Made by a program: the position numbers and the translations under genes. The notes beneath the pieces were generated by a model, which made no database searches, was not told the origin of the DNA, and was given only the letters and a program-made list of their open reading frames with translations. DNA of 64,000 nt from NCBI GenBank assembly GCA_050258035.1, contig JBLMYA010000037.1, positions 21,328 to 85,327 of the forward strand, read 5' to 3'. Each line of letters opens with the position of its first letter. Position 1 is the first letter of the stretch. Source of the DNA: DATBLE01 sp050258035. Lineage in GTDB: Bacteria; Actinomycetota; Thermoleophilia; Gaiellales; Gaiellaceae. Shown here one piece after another: positions 23,346 through 31,296 of the stretch.

Positions 23346-24392
23346 GTGGCCGTCGTGAAGCCGTTCCGGGCCCTCCGTTACGACGAGCGCCGGGCTGGCC
23401 CGCTGCGTGACCTCGTTGCCCCGCCGTACGACGTGATCTCGCCCGAGTCCCGCGAGCGCTACCTGACGAAGAGCCCCTACAATGTCGTCCACGTCACCCT
23501 ACCGGACGACGAGGGCGACGCTGCCCGCGCGCTCACCGAGTGGGAGGACGAGGGAGCGCTCGCGCGCGAGCCCGAGCCGTCGCTCTGGTGGCTGGCGCAG
23601 GACTACTCCGGGCCCGACGGGCTCGCGCGACGCCGGGACGGGCTCGTGGCTGCGCTCCGGGTCGAGCCGTACGAAGCGGGGGTCGTCCTGCCGCACGAGC
23701 GCACGCACGCTGGGCCGAAGGAGGGACGTCTCCGCCTCCTGCGCGCAACGCGAACCCACGTCGAGCCGATCTTCCTGCTCTACGAGGGCCGCCTCGAGGG
23801 GCCGACCGGCGAGCCCCTGGTCGACGTCGAACTCGAGGGCGTCCGCAGCCGCCTCTGGCCGTTCGAGGGAGACCTGCCGCCGGCGCTCGCGGACACCCCC
23901 CTGGTGATCGCCGACGGCCACCATCGGTACGAGACCGCTCTCGCCTTCCATCAGGAGGACGGCACCGAGACGACAGCGTGGATGCCGGTCGTGATCGTCC
24001 CCACCAGACAGGAGGGTCTGACGATCTTCCCCACCCACCGGATCGCCGTCCGCACGAAGCCGCTTCCGCCGCTCGAGCCCTCCTCCAACGGCGACGACCG
24101 TGCCGTGGCCGAGGTGTACACCCGATCGGGCTCCGGCTATCTGCGTGGCGAGCCCGGGGAGCTCGACGCCGACCTGGTCGCACGGTATGCGAAGGACGTC
24201 GGCTACACGCCCTCGGCCGACGAGGCACGCGCTGCGGTCGACGCCGGCGACGCGGAGGCGGCCTTCCTGCTCCGGCCGCCGACGGTGGAGCAGGTCGCGG
24301 AGGCGGCCAAGGCGGGCCGCACGATGCCGCAGAAGAGCACGTTCTTCTACCCCAAGCTCACCTCGGGTCTGTTCTTCCTCCCGCTTGACTGA
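23346..24392 (+). CDS. DUF1015 family protein
   Basis: 348 residues of the DUF1015 family, recognisable from VVKPFRALRYD at the start, LVAPPYDVISPESRE, VLPHERTHAGPKEGRLRLL, the IADGHHRYETALAF block near residue 195 and the terminal PQKSTFFYPKLTSGLFF. The HHRYET block looks like a phosphate- or nucleotide-binding site. The family often occurs near serine or phosphoserine metabolism genes, but its activity is not settled. GTG 23346 was chosen for the -10 box 7 nt upstream. The end overlaps the next gene by 8 nt. Confidence 0.85.
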   Translation: MAVVKPFRALRYDERRAGPLRDLVAPPYDVISPESRERYLTKSPYNVVHVTLPDDEGDAARALTEWEDEGALAREPEPSLWWLAQDYSGPDGLARRRDGLVAALRVEPYEAGVVLPHERTHAGPKEGRLRLLRATRTHVEPIFLLYEGRLEGPTGEPLVDVELEGVRSRLWPFEGDLPPALADTPLVIADGHHRYETALAFHQEDGTETTAWMPVVIVPTRQEGLTIFPTHRIAVRTKPLPPLEPSSNGDDRAVAEVYTRSGSGYLRGEPGELDADLVARYAKDVGYTPSADEARAAVDAGDAEAAFLLRPPTVEQVAEAAKAGRTMPQKSTFFYPKLTSGLFFLPLD

Positions 24393-25233
24393 CTGGCTCG
24401 CGACCTGCCGTGCCGCGGTCGAGGACGTGCGGACCGTGCTTGCGGAGCTGCCGGCACGGTCGGACCGTGAGCCGGTGGTCGGAGCCGGGGTCGGGGGTGA
24501 CGACACGACCGCGATCGACGCGGCAGTCGAGCGTGCGGTCGTGGCCCGGCTCGACGCGACGGGCGACCGGTTCACCCTCGTCTCGGAGGAGCTCGGAGTC
24601 CGTGCTCCTGAGTATGAGAGTGATTCTCGGACCTCCATTGAGAGTGATAGTGATTCTCGACCAGACCCCGGGATCTGGGTCGTGCTCGACCCGATCGACG
24701 GGTCGATCAACGCGAAGCGCGGGCTTCCGTTCTTCTCCCTCTCCGTCGCCGTCGGCGAGGGCGGGACGATGGACGACGTCACCTTCGGCTACGTCTACGA
24801 CTTCGGGACCGGAGACGAGTGGACCGCCGAGCGAGGAGGGGGAGCAAAGCTCAACGGCGAGCTGCTGTCCGGTGAGGCGCCGAAAGACCGGATCGAGATC
24901 CTCGCGCTCGAGGCAACCCGCACCGATCTGGTCGCCCACCATGCACCGCCGCTCGTCGGTCTCGTCCACCGGCTTCGCGTCTTCGGCTCGCTGGCGCTCT
25001 CGCTCTGCCACCTCGCGGATGGACGCGTCGACGCGGTCTGCTCGCTCAAGCCGGCCCGCTCGGTCGACATCGCCGCTGCGCAGCTGCTCGTGCGCGAGCG
25101 GGGCTATGCGATCGAGCTCCCCGACGATCCGCCGTTCGGAGCAGCGCCCCTCGATCTCGAAGGGCGTTCGCGCGTGGTCGCAGCTGGAACAATCGACCTG
25201 TGCGCAAAGGTGGCGGCGGCGCTGTCCGCATAG
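24385..25233 (+). CDS. inositol monophosphatase-family phosphatase with an AT-rich acidic insert
   Basis: 282 residues. The metal site is visible as VVLDPIDGSINAKRGLPFF near residue 100 and SVDIAAAQLLV near 230; SEEL near 70 supplies the upstream Glu. Family members cleave inositol or nucleotide 3'-phosphates, or fructose bisphosphate. Between SEELGV and GIWVVLDP is a low-complexity segment (ESDSRTSIESDSDS) encoded by an unusually AT-rich stretch, 24611-24660, with repeated GAGAGTGAT and GATTCTC blocks. Start TTG 24385 overlaps the DUF1015 stop by 8 nt. Confidence 0.78.
   Translation: MTDWLATCRAAVEDVRTVLAELPARSDREPVVGAGVGGDDTTAIDAAVERAVVARLDATGDRFTLVSEELGVRAPEYESDSRTSIESDSDSRPDPGIWVVLDPIDGSINAKRGLPFFSLSVAVGEGGTMDDVTFGYVYDFGTGDEWTAERGGGAKLNGELLSGEAPKDRIEILALEATRTDLVAHHAPPLVGLVHRLRVFGSLALSLCHLADGRVDAVCSLKPARSVDIAAAQLLVRERGYAIELPDDPPFGAAPLDLEGRSRVVAAGTIDLCAKVAAALSA
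24615..24658. repeat. tandem AT-rich near-palindromes within the phosphatase gene
   Basis: TGAGAGTGATTCTCG (24615-24629) and GAGAGTGATAGTGATTCTC (24640-24658) share the same arms. Both resemble Fur boxes: the second matches 14 of 19 positions of the E. coli consensus. They sit inside a coding region, in frame, and differ sharply in base composition from the flanks. Confidence 0.6.
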
Positions 25234-25940
25234 GCTGCTCGGGCTGGAACTACAAGCACTGGCGGGGCGTCGTCTACCCGCCCGGGATGCCGGAGAGTCG
25301 CTGGCTCGACCACTATGCGACGCTCTTCGACACGGTCGAGATCAACACGACTTTCTACCGCCTGCCGTCGGTCTCGGCGGTCGCAGGCTGGGTGCAGAAC
25401 ACCCCGCCGGGCTTCGTCTTCGCGGCCAAGGCGAGCCGATTCCTGACGCACATGAAACGGCTCGCCGACATGGAAACCGGGTCACGCCGGTTCTACGCGC
25501 GGATCGACCCTCTCGTCCGCTCGGCCAAGCTCGGACCGGTCCTCTGGCAACTGCCGCCGAACTTCCACCGCAACGACGAGCGGCTGGCGCACGCGCTCGC
25601 TGCCCTTCCCTCCGGGCGCCACGCGTTCGAGTTCCGGCACCCGAGCTGGTTCAACGCAGACGTCTACGAGTTGCTCCGCCGCCACGGTGTCCCGCTGGTG
25701 ATCGCCGACCGGCCTGAAGTACGCCGGTTCCAGGCGCGCGAACGCACTGCCGACTTCGTCTTCGTCCGTTTCCACCACGGCGGCGCCGACGGGAACTACT
25801 CGCACCGCCAACTGGCCACCTGGGCGCGGCGCATCGAGGAGTGGCGGCGCGAGGGCGACGTCTACGCCTACTTCAACAACGACCGGGCGGGCTACGCGGT
25901 CGAGAACGGTCTCTGGCTGAGGCGCTGCCTGGACGCGTAA
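25200..25940 (+). CDS. DUF72 (YecE-like) TIM-barrel protein
   Basis: 246 residues with the DUF72 signature near the N-terminus, IGCSGWNYKHWRGVVYPPG. Also visible are VEINTTFYRLPS, AAKASRFLTHMKRL, LPPNFHRNDERL, AFEFRHPSWF and YAYFNNDRAGYAVENGLWL. The family is a TIM barrel of unknown reaction, possibly metal dependent. GTG 25200 overlaps the phosphatase gene by 34 nt; no later start keeps the IGCSGW strand. Likely the last gene of the DUF1015 operon. Confidence 0.85.
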   Translation: MRKGGGGAVRIGCSGWNYKHWRGVVYPPGMPESRWLDHYATLFDTVEINTTFYRLPSVSAVAGWVQNTPPGFVFAAKASRFLTHMKRLADMETGSRRFYARIDPLVRSAKLGPVLWQLPPNFHRNDERLAHALAALPSGRHAFEFRHPSWFNADVYELLRRHGVPLVIADRPEVRRFQARERTADFVFVRFHHGGADGNYSHRQLATWARRIEEWRREGDVYAYFNNDRAGYAVENGLWLRRCLDA

Positions 25941-25948
25941 CCGGGTAC

Positions 25949-25954
25949 TAGCAT
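25949..25954 (+). promoter_or_regulatory. -10 element TAGCAT before the small secreted protein gene
   Basis: TAGCAT is 8 nt before GTG 25963, which is preferred over the in-frame TTG at 25954 that overlaps the box. Confidence 0.48.
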
Positions 25955-25962
25955 TGCCGTTG

Positions 25963-26364
25963 GTGAGGACTCGCATCCTCGGGCTGCTCGTCTTCGCGCT
26001 CCTGCTCGTGCCGGCGGCCGGCACTGCCGGGACGGACGCGGCGCCCAGAATGGTGTTCCACGCGACCACGCACACGCCGAAGGTGAACGCGCGTTGGCCC
26101 TGGTCGATCGTCGTCACGACGCCTGCAGGGCGCCTCCTGCGGGCGACGATCTCGGTCGCGATCGTCGACCCGATCGGCGGCGTTCATCCCGTCGAGTACG
26201 GCTGCTGCAAGGGAAAGTTCATCACCAACGTGCAGACCCGAGGCCGCTTCGCCGACTACGTGCAGTACCCGCTCTCGGCCAAGGGCTACAAGCTCACGTT
26301 CAGGGTCACCGTGAAGACCAGGCTCGGTACGCGCGTGGTGAACTACTGGGTCAAGACGCGGTGA
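25963..26364 (+). CDS. small secreted protein, function unknown
   Basis: 133 residues beginning with a clear signal peptide (VRTRILGLLVFALLLVPAAGTAG, cleavage likely near residue 23). The mature part is beta-rich with a Cys pair in EYGCCKGKF and ends TRVVNYWVKTR, suggesting an Ig-like or PKD-like fold. I cannot name a family. The stop overlaps the downstream ABC ATPase start as GTGA, so the two are cotranscribed and may act at the same envelope site. Confidence 0.7.
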   Translation: MRTRILGLLVFALLLVPAAGTAGTDAAPRMVFHATTHTPKVNARWPWSIVVTTPAGRLLRATISVAIVDPIGGVHPVEYGCCKGKFITNVQTRGRFADYVQYPLSAKGYKLTFRVTVKTRLGTRVVNYWVKTR

Positions 26365-27065
26365 GCGAGCGGAACGGCGGCGCCGAGGTCGTCGTCGACC
26401 ATGTCTCGCGCTCGTTCGAGGACGGGCGGATCGTCGCCCTCGTCGAGGTCACCTTCCGGGTCGAGGAGGGCGAGTACGTGGCCGTCACCGGCCCGTCCGG
26501 CTGCGGCAAGAGCACGCTGCTGAACCTGATCGGGGCGCTCGACCGTCCCGACCGGGGCCGGATCACGGTCGCCGGGGAGCGGGTCGGGGACGCCGACGGA
26601 GCGACCTATCGCGCCTCGGTGGTCGGCTTCGTCTTCCAGTTCCACAACCTGATTCCGACGCTGACCGCCTCGGAGAACGTGCAGCTGCCGATGCTCGGCC
26701 GCGGCCTGCGGCGCAGGGAGCGCTCTGCGCGGGCCGCAGAGCTGCTCACCGAGGTCGGGCTGTCGGAGCGCCGCTCTGCCTATCCGCCCACGCTCTCGGG
26801 CGGCGAGCGCCAGCGGGTTGCGATCGCGCGGGCGCTTGCGAACGAGCCGCGGCTGCTGCTCGCCGACGAGCCGACCGGCGCGCTGGACACGTCTACCGGC
26901 GAGCAGATCGTCGATCTCCTCAAGGGCGTGCGCGAGCAGCGGGGGACGACGATCCTGCTGGTCACGAACGACCCGGACGTCGCCGGGACCGCCGATCGAA
27001 TCCTCCGGATCCGCGACGGCCGGATCGAGGAGGTCACTCGCGCCGGAGCGCCTCGATCGGCGTGA
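26361..27065 (+). CDS. ABC transporter ATPase, MacB/LolD type
   Basis: 234 residues with Walker A GPSGCGKST near residue 45, Q-loop FVFQFHNLIPTLTA, signature LSGGERQRVAIARAL near 145, Walker B LLLADEPTGALD and switch region LLVTNDP. The FQFHNLIPTLTA and EPTGALD spellings are those of MacB/LolD/FtsE-like ATPases, which pair with FtsX-fold permeases in mechanotransmission. The switch His is Asn here (VTNDP), a common variant. Its 3' end overlaps the convergent FtsX-fold permease gene by 32 bp. Confidence 0.88.
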   Translation: MSERNGGAEVVVDHVSRSFEDGRIVALVEVTFRVEEGEYVAVTGPSGCGKSTLLNLIGALDRPDRGRITVAGERVGDADGATYRASVVGFVFQFHNLIPTLTASENVQLPMLGRGLRRRERSARAAELLTEVGLSERRSAYPPTLSGGERQRVAIARALANEPRLLLADEPTGALDTSTGEQIVDLLKGVREQRGTTILLVTNDPDVAGTADRILRIRDGRIEEVTRAGAPRSA

Positions 27066-28140
27066 GCTTGATCGCCCGCCAGGCGGGGTAGAGCGCGCCG
27101 AGCAAGCCCACTCCGAGCGCGAAGGCCAGCCCCCAGGCGAACACGCCGCCGGTGAAATCCGCCTGGGCAAGGCTCGAGAGCGAGCTGTTCCGGGTCAGGA
27201 GCACGGCAGCCGCCCACCCTCCGAGCAGTCCGAGCCCGAGCGCGATCAGGCAGATCCCGAGCGCCTCGCTGACGATGAGCGCCGCGATCCGGCCGGAGGT
27301 CCATCCGACGGCGCGCATGATCCCGATCTCGCGCACACGCTCGAACACCGACATTGCCATCGTGTTGGTCACGCCGATCCCGCCGATGATCAGTGCGAGC
27401 AGCGAGAAGATCCAGCCTGCGGTGACGATCAGGCGGCTGGAGGTGTCGATCCTCACCGCCTGGCCCGGCTCGACGACGGCGGTCACCCCCGGGAACTCCC
27501 GCTCCAGCCGCTTCGCGACCGTCTTCGGCGTCGAGCCCGGCTTGACCGTGACGCCGATCGTGGTGATCTCGTTGGGCCGCTGGGCGAGCGACTGGACGAC
27601 GGCCAGCGGAAGGACGGCCCCGAGGTCGACGAACCGGTCGCCCGAGTGGTAGACGCCTGCGATCGGGAAGGCGCGCCTCCCGACGTGGAGCAGGTCGCCG
27701 GGACCGAGGTGGAGCGCCTTCGCCGCCTCGTCGCCGAGCATCGCTTCCCGTCCCTGGGCACGGCGGCCCTCGACGACGACGTTCCGCTCGGCCGTGAACT
27801 CGCCCCGTGCGAAGCCGAAGAGCAGGAACTCGTCCTGATCCTCGACCCTGCCGACGCGGAGGAAGATCTGCGCCGCATCCGCGACGCCCGGATCCGCTTT
27901 CACCTTCGCGAGCAGGCTCTGCGGGAGCACCGACCGGGTGAGGTCGGACGCGCCCTGCTGGAAGAGGCCGAAGTCCGAGCGGCCGAGGTGGATGAGATCG
28001 TTCGCCGTCTTCTTCACACCGGCCGTGATCGACAGCAGCGCGACGATCAGTCCCACGCCGATGGCCACCCCGGCGACGGTGAGGCCGGTCCGCGCCTTGC
28101 GCCGCAGGAGGTTCTTGAGCACGAGCCCGCCCCAGGTCAC
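27034..28140 (-). CDS. MacB/FtsX-fold ABC permease
   Basis: 368 residues. An N-terminal membrane helix (TGLTVAGVAIGVGLIVALLSI) precedes a periplasmic MacB-like domain of about 210 residues. Three C-terminal helices carry the FtsX signature (IGGIGVTNTMAMSVFERVREIGIMRAVGWTSGRI) and end at LYPAWRAIKLTPIEALRRE. It would move lipids, peptides or signals with an ATPase such as the convergent one that overlaps its 3' end. GTG 28140 puts the first helix at the N-terminus. Confidence 0.85.
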   Translation of the reverse strand: MTWGGLVLKNLLRRKARTGLTVAGVAIGVGLIVALLSITAGVKKTANDLIHLGRSDFGLFQQGASDLTRSVLPQSLLAKVKADPGVADAAQIFLRVGRVEDQDEFLLFGFARGEFTAERNVVVEGRRAQGREAMLGDEAAKALHLGPGDLLHVGRRAFPIAGVYHSGDRFVDLGAVLPLAVVQSLAQRPNEITTIGVTVKPGSTPKTVAKRLEREFPGVTAVVEPGQAVRIDTSSRLIVTAGWIFSLLALIIGGIGVTNTMAMSVFERVREIGIMRAVGWTSGRIAALIVSEALGICLIALGLGLLGGWAAAVLLTRNSSLSSLAQADFTGGVFAWGLAFALGVGLLGALYPAWRAIKLTPIEALRRE

Positions 28141-28199
28141 GCCGTCTATCCTCTCCGACGCCGACCCACCCGTGTCTTCCCTCCCGCAGCCGACGTCCC

Positions 28200-28500
28200 T
28201 ACGCCGCGCTCTTGCGCGGACGTACGTCCGGCGAACGGCCGCCGCGCGATCTCGTTGCGAACAATCCGTTCCTTCGCTCGAAGAGCGCGCCGAAGACGCT
28301 CTCCGTGACGTTCCCGGCCGAGCCGGACCGGAAGCGGGTGCGGCAGCTTCTGGAGGGGAGCTTCGAGCCCGAGCGCTCGACATCGCCGGCGAGGACGTTA
28401 CCTCTTCTTCCCGAACGGCTGCGGGCGGGTGAAGCTCGACAACGCGACGCTCGAGCGGCGGCTCGACGTGCGCGCGACCACGCGAACCATGGCGCACCGT
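28200..28500 (+). pseudogene. DUF1697 family protein remnant (frameshifted, N-terminus missing)
   Basis: Three reading frames in turn give family-like segments. DLVANNPF and KTLSVTFPAEPDRKRVRQLL are in the first, ALDIAGEDV in the second, and YLFFPNGCGRVKLDNATLE followed by RRLDVRATTR in the third. Together they follow the order of the C-terminal half of DUF1697 proteins. At least two frameshifts fall between about 28370 and 28400, and no start or N-terminal half is found. A 14-bp perfect palindrome, CGGACGTACGTCCG, lies at 28217-28230. Confidence 0.7.
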
Positions 28501-28529
28501 CGGCGCGCCGGCGGATCTGACGGCGAACT

Positions 28530-28630
28530 GACGTCCTGTCGGCGGACGCGGGCGGGTGCGGCCGTTCTGCTGCGCACGCCGAGCTCGGCGTAGACGTTCT
28601 CCAGGCGCGTGGGCACGGTCGCGGGAGCGA
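28530..28630 (-). pseudogene. C-terminal fragment of a LuxR-type helix-turn-helix regulator
   Basis: The minus strand of 28557-28619 reads TVPTRLENVYAELGVRSRTAA. This matches the last helix of LuxR/NarL DNA-binding domains, where TVxxHLxxVYxKLGVRSRTE is typical. Nothing upstream on that strand extends the domain, since mrp starts there on the other strand. It is a remnant of a regulator gene. Confidence 0.55.
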
Positions 28631-28639
28631 TCCAGAGGC

Positions 28640-28790
28640 GACGACGCGACCAGATTCCTCGCAGCGCTCCTCGAAGGCGGAACGGCGTACGGCCAAGACG
28701 GCGACATGCCGGAGTACCGCAACATCGTCTGGTCGACCGGCGACGGCCGCCGCGTGGTCGAGGTGATGGTGAACGTCTACGGTCGGCGGC
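28640..28790 (+). pseudogene. C-terminal fragment of a beta-lactamase-fold serine hydrolase
   Basis: One frame gives ATRFLAALLEGG, then TAYGQDGDMPEYRNIVWST and DGRRVVEVMVNVYG. This follows the end of class C beta-lactamase/D-Ala-D-Ala carboxypeptidase relatives (YGHDGxxPGYRxxxWSxxDGRR). The usual His of the YGHDG motif is Gln, the SxxK and YxN motifs are absent, and the sequence runs into unrelated DNA after VNVYG. A decayed or truncated gene end. Confidence 0.6.
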
Positions 28791-28846
28791 GACACAGGCC
28801 CTTCTGCGGCCGCCGAGGCCGGCGAGGTGGCCCGGCGGCAATCGGC

Positions 28847-28852
28847 TACCCT
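28847..28852 (+). promoter_or_regulatory. -10 element TACCCT before mrp
   Basis: GCTACCCT places the box 7 nt before ATG 28860. Confidence 0.52.
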
Positions 28853-28859
28853 CAGGCCG

Positions 28860-29924
28860 ATGGCTCCCGACCGCGAGGCGATCCTGAGGGCGCTCGACAA
28901 TGTCATCGACCCGGAGCTCCGGCGGCCGGTGACCGAGCTCGACATGGTCCGCGAGATCGAGATCGACGGCGGCGACGTCTCCGTGACGATCGCGCTGACG
29001 GTCGCCGGTTGCCCGCTGCGGGACAGCTTCCAGCAGCAGGTCGTCGCACACGTCGGAAGGGTCCCGGGCGTGGGGCGCGTCCGGCTCGGGTTCGACGTCA
29101 TGAGCGCCGAGGAGCGCTCGGCGCTGACCACGAAGCTGCGCGGCGGCGTCGAGCAGCGCAGCAAGGGGATCTCGGTCGACCGGTCGACGCGCGTGGTCGC
29201 GGTCGCGAGCGGCAAGGGCGGGGTGGGCAAGTCGTCGCTGACGGTCAACCTCGCCGCTGCGTTCTCCCGGCTGGGCCACCGCACCGGCATCCTCGACGCG
29301 GACGTCTACGGACATTCGATTCCGCACATGCTCGGCGTCACGCAACGCCCGGTCGTCGTGGACCAGATGATCGTCCCGCCCGTGAAGGACGACCTGAAGC
29401 TGATGTCGATCGGGTTCTTCCTCGACGACAACAGCCCGGTGATGTGGCGCGGCCCGATGCTCCACCGCGCGCTCGAGCAGTTCCTCTCGGACGTCCACTG
29501 GGGGGAGCTCGACCTCCTCCTCGTCGACATGCCGCCGGGGACCGGCGACGTGTCGATCTCGCTCGGCCAGCTGCTCCCCCGTGCGGAGGCGGTGATCGTG
29601 ACCACGCCGCAGCCGCTCGCGCAGGAGGTCGCCTCCCGCGCGGCGACGATGGCGCAGAAGACGAACATGCGGCTGATCGGCGTGATCGAGAACATGACCT
29701 CGGAGGTCTTCGGGAGCGGAGGCGGGGAGCGCCTTGCCGCCGACATAGGCGTGCAGCTGCTCGGCACCGTTCCTCTCGACCCGCGGCTGCGGGAGTGCGG
29801 CGACGTGGGCGAGCCGCTCGTCTGGGCGGAGCCCGACTCGGAGACCTCGCAGGCGATCGTCCGGATCGCCGAGGCGATCCACGCCGGCCGGCAGACCTTC
29901 AAGGCGCTCCCGGTTCTCTCCTGA
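28860..29924 (+). CDS. mrp: Mrp/ApbC-type iron-sulfur carrier ATPase
   Basis: 354 residues. Residues 1-85 form a MIP18-like domain with VAGCPLRDSF. A P-loop NTPase follows, with the deviant Walker A SGKGGVGKSS near residue 118, DADVYGHSIPHMLG, LLLVDMPPGTGDVSIS and QPLAQEVASRA. It carries or inserts Fe-S clusters. The CxxC pair often found after ENM is absent (ENMTSEVFGSGGGE), as in some actinobacterial members. The stop overlaps the next start as CTGA. Confidence 0.92.
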   Translation: MAPDREAILRALDNVIDPELRRPVTELDMVREIEIDGGDVSVTIALTVAGCPLRDSFQQQVVAHVGRVPGVGRVRLGFDVMSAEERSALTTKLRGGVEQRSKGISVDRSTRVVAVASGKGGVGKSSLTVNLAAAFSRLGHRTGILDADVYGHSIPHMLGVTQRPVVVDQMIVPPVKDDLKLMSIGFFLDDNSPVMWRGPMLHRALEQFLSDVHWGELDLLLVDMPPGTGDVSISLGQLLPRAEAVIVTTPQPLAQEVASRAATMAQKTNMRLIGVIENMTSEVFGSGGGERLAADIGVQLLGTVPLDPRLRECGDVGEPLVWAEPDSETSQAIVRIAEAIHAGRQTFKALPVLS

Positions 29925-30652
29925 GCGATCCGCTCGAGCGACTGAAGGCGCTGGGCTTCTCCGATGCCGATGCCGCGATCCTGTCGGCGCATTTCCTCGA
30001 CGCGGAGCGCCGGGGAAAGCACGGCCACGGCCTGGCGCGGATCGACTGGCTCGAGACCCTCCCCGACGTCGACCCGCACGCGCGGCCCCGGCGGGTGGTC
30101 GCCGAGCAGGGGTACGAGCGCTGGGACGGAGCCGGCGCCCTCGGCTACCTGACCCTGGCGGCGATCTGCGACGCGGTTCTCGCCGATCCGCCGCGCCACG
30201 CGCGCCTCGTCGTCACCTCCCGCTGCTTCCCCACGGGCTCGCTCGGCTACTGGGTCCGGCGGCTCGCCCGAGCCGGGCTGGCGGCGGCGCTGACAGCGAC
30301 CTCGCCGCGGCGGCTGGCGTCGCCCGACGGCGGTCCGCCGCTCGCCGGGACGAACCCGATCGCGATCGGCGTGCCGGGCTCCGACGGCCGCCCCCTGGTG
30401 GCGGACGTGTCGATGGGTCGGGTCACCCACGGCGACGTCCTCGCGGGGCTGGCGGAGCCGGAGGAGCTCGTCCCCTTCGGCGGCGACCGCGCCTACAAGG
30501 CGTTCGCGCTGGCAGTCGGGGTGGAGATGCTCGTCTCGGCGCTCGCAGGCGACGAGCACGGAGCGCTCCTGCTCGTCGCCAGGCCGGAGCACGATCCCGT
30601 TCCGGCGCTTCGCCGGCTCGCGGGGAGCACCCGGCTTCCCGGCGACGGCTGA
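29921..30652 (+). CDS. malate/L-lactate dehydrogenase-family (Ldh2) oxidoreductase, CTG start
   Basis: 243 residues of the Ldh2/YlbC family, which reduces 2-oxo acids or imino acids with NAD(P)H. RRGKHGHGLARIDWL near residue 35 holds the catalytic His. Also visible are PLAGTNPIAIGVPGSDGRPLVADVSMGRV near 140 and GDRAYKAFALAVGVEML near 185. Typical members have about 340 residues, so internal parts are shortened. The frame has no ATG, GTG or TTG before the catalytic motif; translation probably starts at CTG 29921 within CTGA. Confidence 0.78.
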   Translation: MSDPLERLKALGFSDADAAILSAHFLDAERRGKHGHGLARIDWLETLPDVDPHARPRRVVAEQGYERWDGAGALGYLTLAAICDAVLADPPRHARLVVTSRCFPTGSLGYWVRRLARAGLAAALTATSPRRLASPDGGPPLAGTNPIAIGVPGSDGRPLVADVSMGRVTHGDVLAGLAEPEELVPFGGDRAYKAFALAVGVEMLVSALAGDEHGALLLVARPEHDPVPALRRLAGSTRLPGDG

Positions 30653-30654
30653 GC

Positions 30655-31296
30655 TCAGCCCGCGATGGCGGCGACCCGCGGGTCGCCTCGGACCGAGTCG
30701 AAGTCGCTGTCTCTCGTCGCCGCCTCGGCGACGGGCTCCGGGTCGAGTTCGTACGCCCGTTGGAGGTGTGCGATACCGGCCTCCTTGTCCCCGTAGAGCA
30801 TCTCGAAGCAGGCGGCGTTGTAGTGGCCCTGCCACTCGTCGGGCCGGCGCTCGATCGCTCCGCCGATCATCTCTCGCGCCCTGGCGACGTCGCCCTTCTC
30901 CGCGTACGAGAACGCGGCGAAGATGTCCTCCCAGGGCGACGGCTCGAATACGACGCCCGGCTTCGCCCCGACCGCGAGCACCGCGGTGTCGTCCTCGGCC
31001 GCGACCGCACCCCGCTTCGTTCCAGGCCTCGCGAAGACGATCGTCCCCGCAGGCGCGTCCACCTCGTCGCCGCCGAGCGAGAAGGTCGCGCGGCCGCGCA
31101 GGACGACGTACAGCTCCTCGTGGCCGTCGCGCTCCGAATGCTCCTCGACGACGCGCTGGCCCGCCTTGGCGGTGTAGGCGTTCGTCCCGAACGCGCTGAT
31201 CCCGAACCGTCGCCGCACCGGTCGCCAGACGAACTCGCCCTGGTTGATCGGGAGCTCCTCCAGCTCGTCCACGTGGGCGACCTCGTATCCCTTCAC
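30655..31296 (-). CDS. cupin-domain protein with a C-terminal TPR-like region
   Basis: 213 residues. The N-terminal half is a cupin barrel (VVEEHSERDGHEELYVVLRGRATFSLGG, then GTIVFARPGTKRGAVAAED), with likely metal His and Glu residues in EEHSERDGHEE. The C-terminal half is a helical repeat (AREMIGGAIERRPDEWQGHYNAACFEML, then AGIAHLQRAYELDPE) ending with FDSVRGDPRVAAI, typical of TPR ends. Function unknown. GTG 31296 overlaps the DUF1028 stop as GTGA. Confidence 0.75.
   Translation of the reverse strand: MKGYEVAHVDELEELPINQGEFVWRPVRRRFGISAFGTNAYTAKAGQRVVEEHSERDGHEELYVVLRGRATFSLGGDEVDAPAGTIVFARPGTKRGAVAAEDDTAVLAVGAKPGVVFEPSPWEDIFAAFSYAEKGDVARAREMIGGAIERRPDEWQGHYNAACFEMLYGDKEAGIAHLQRAYELDPEPVAEAATRDSDFDSVRGDPRVAAIAG

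Noticed and set aside
28556..30652. 698-codon plus-strand open frame across mrp
   Set aside because: Only its end (from 29921) is the Ldh2 gene and its beginning is the hydrolase remnant; the middle is out of frame with mrp.
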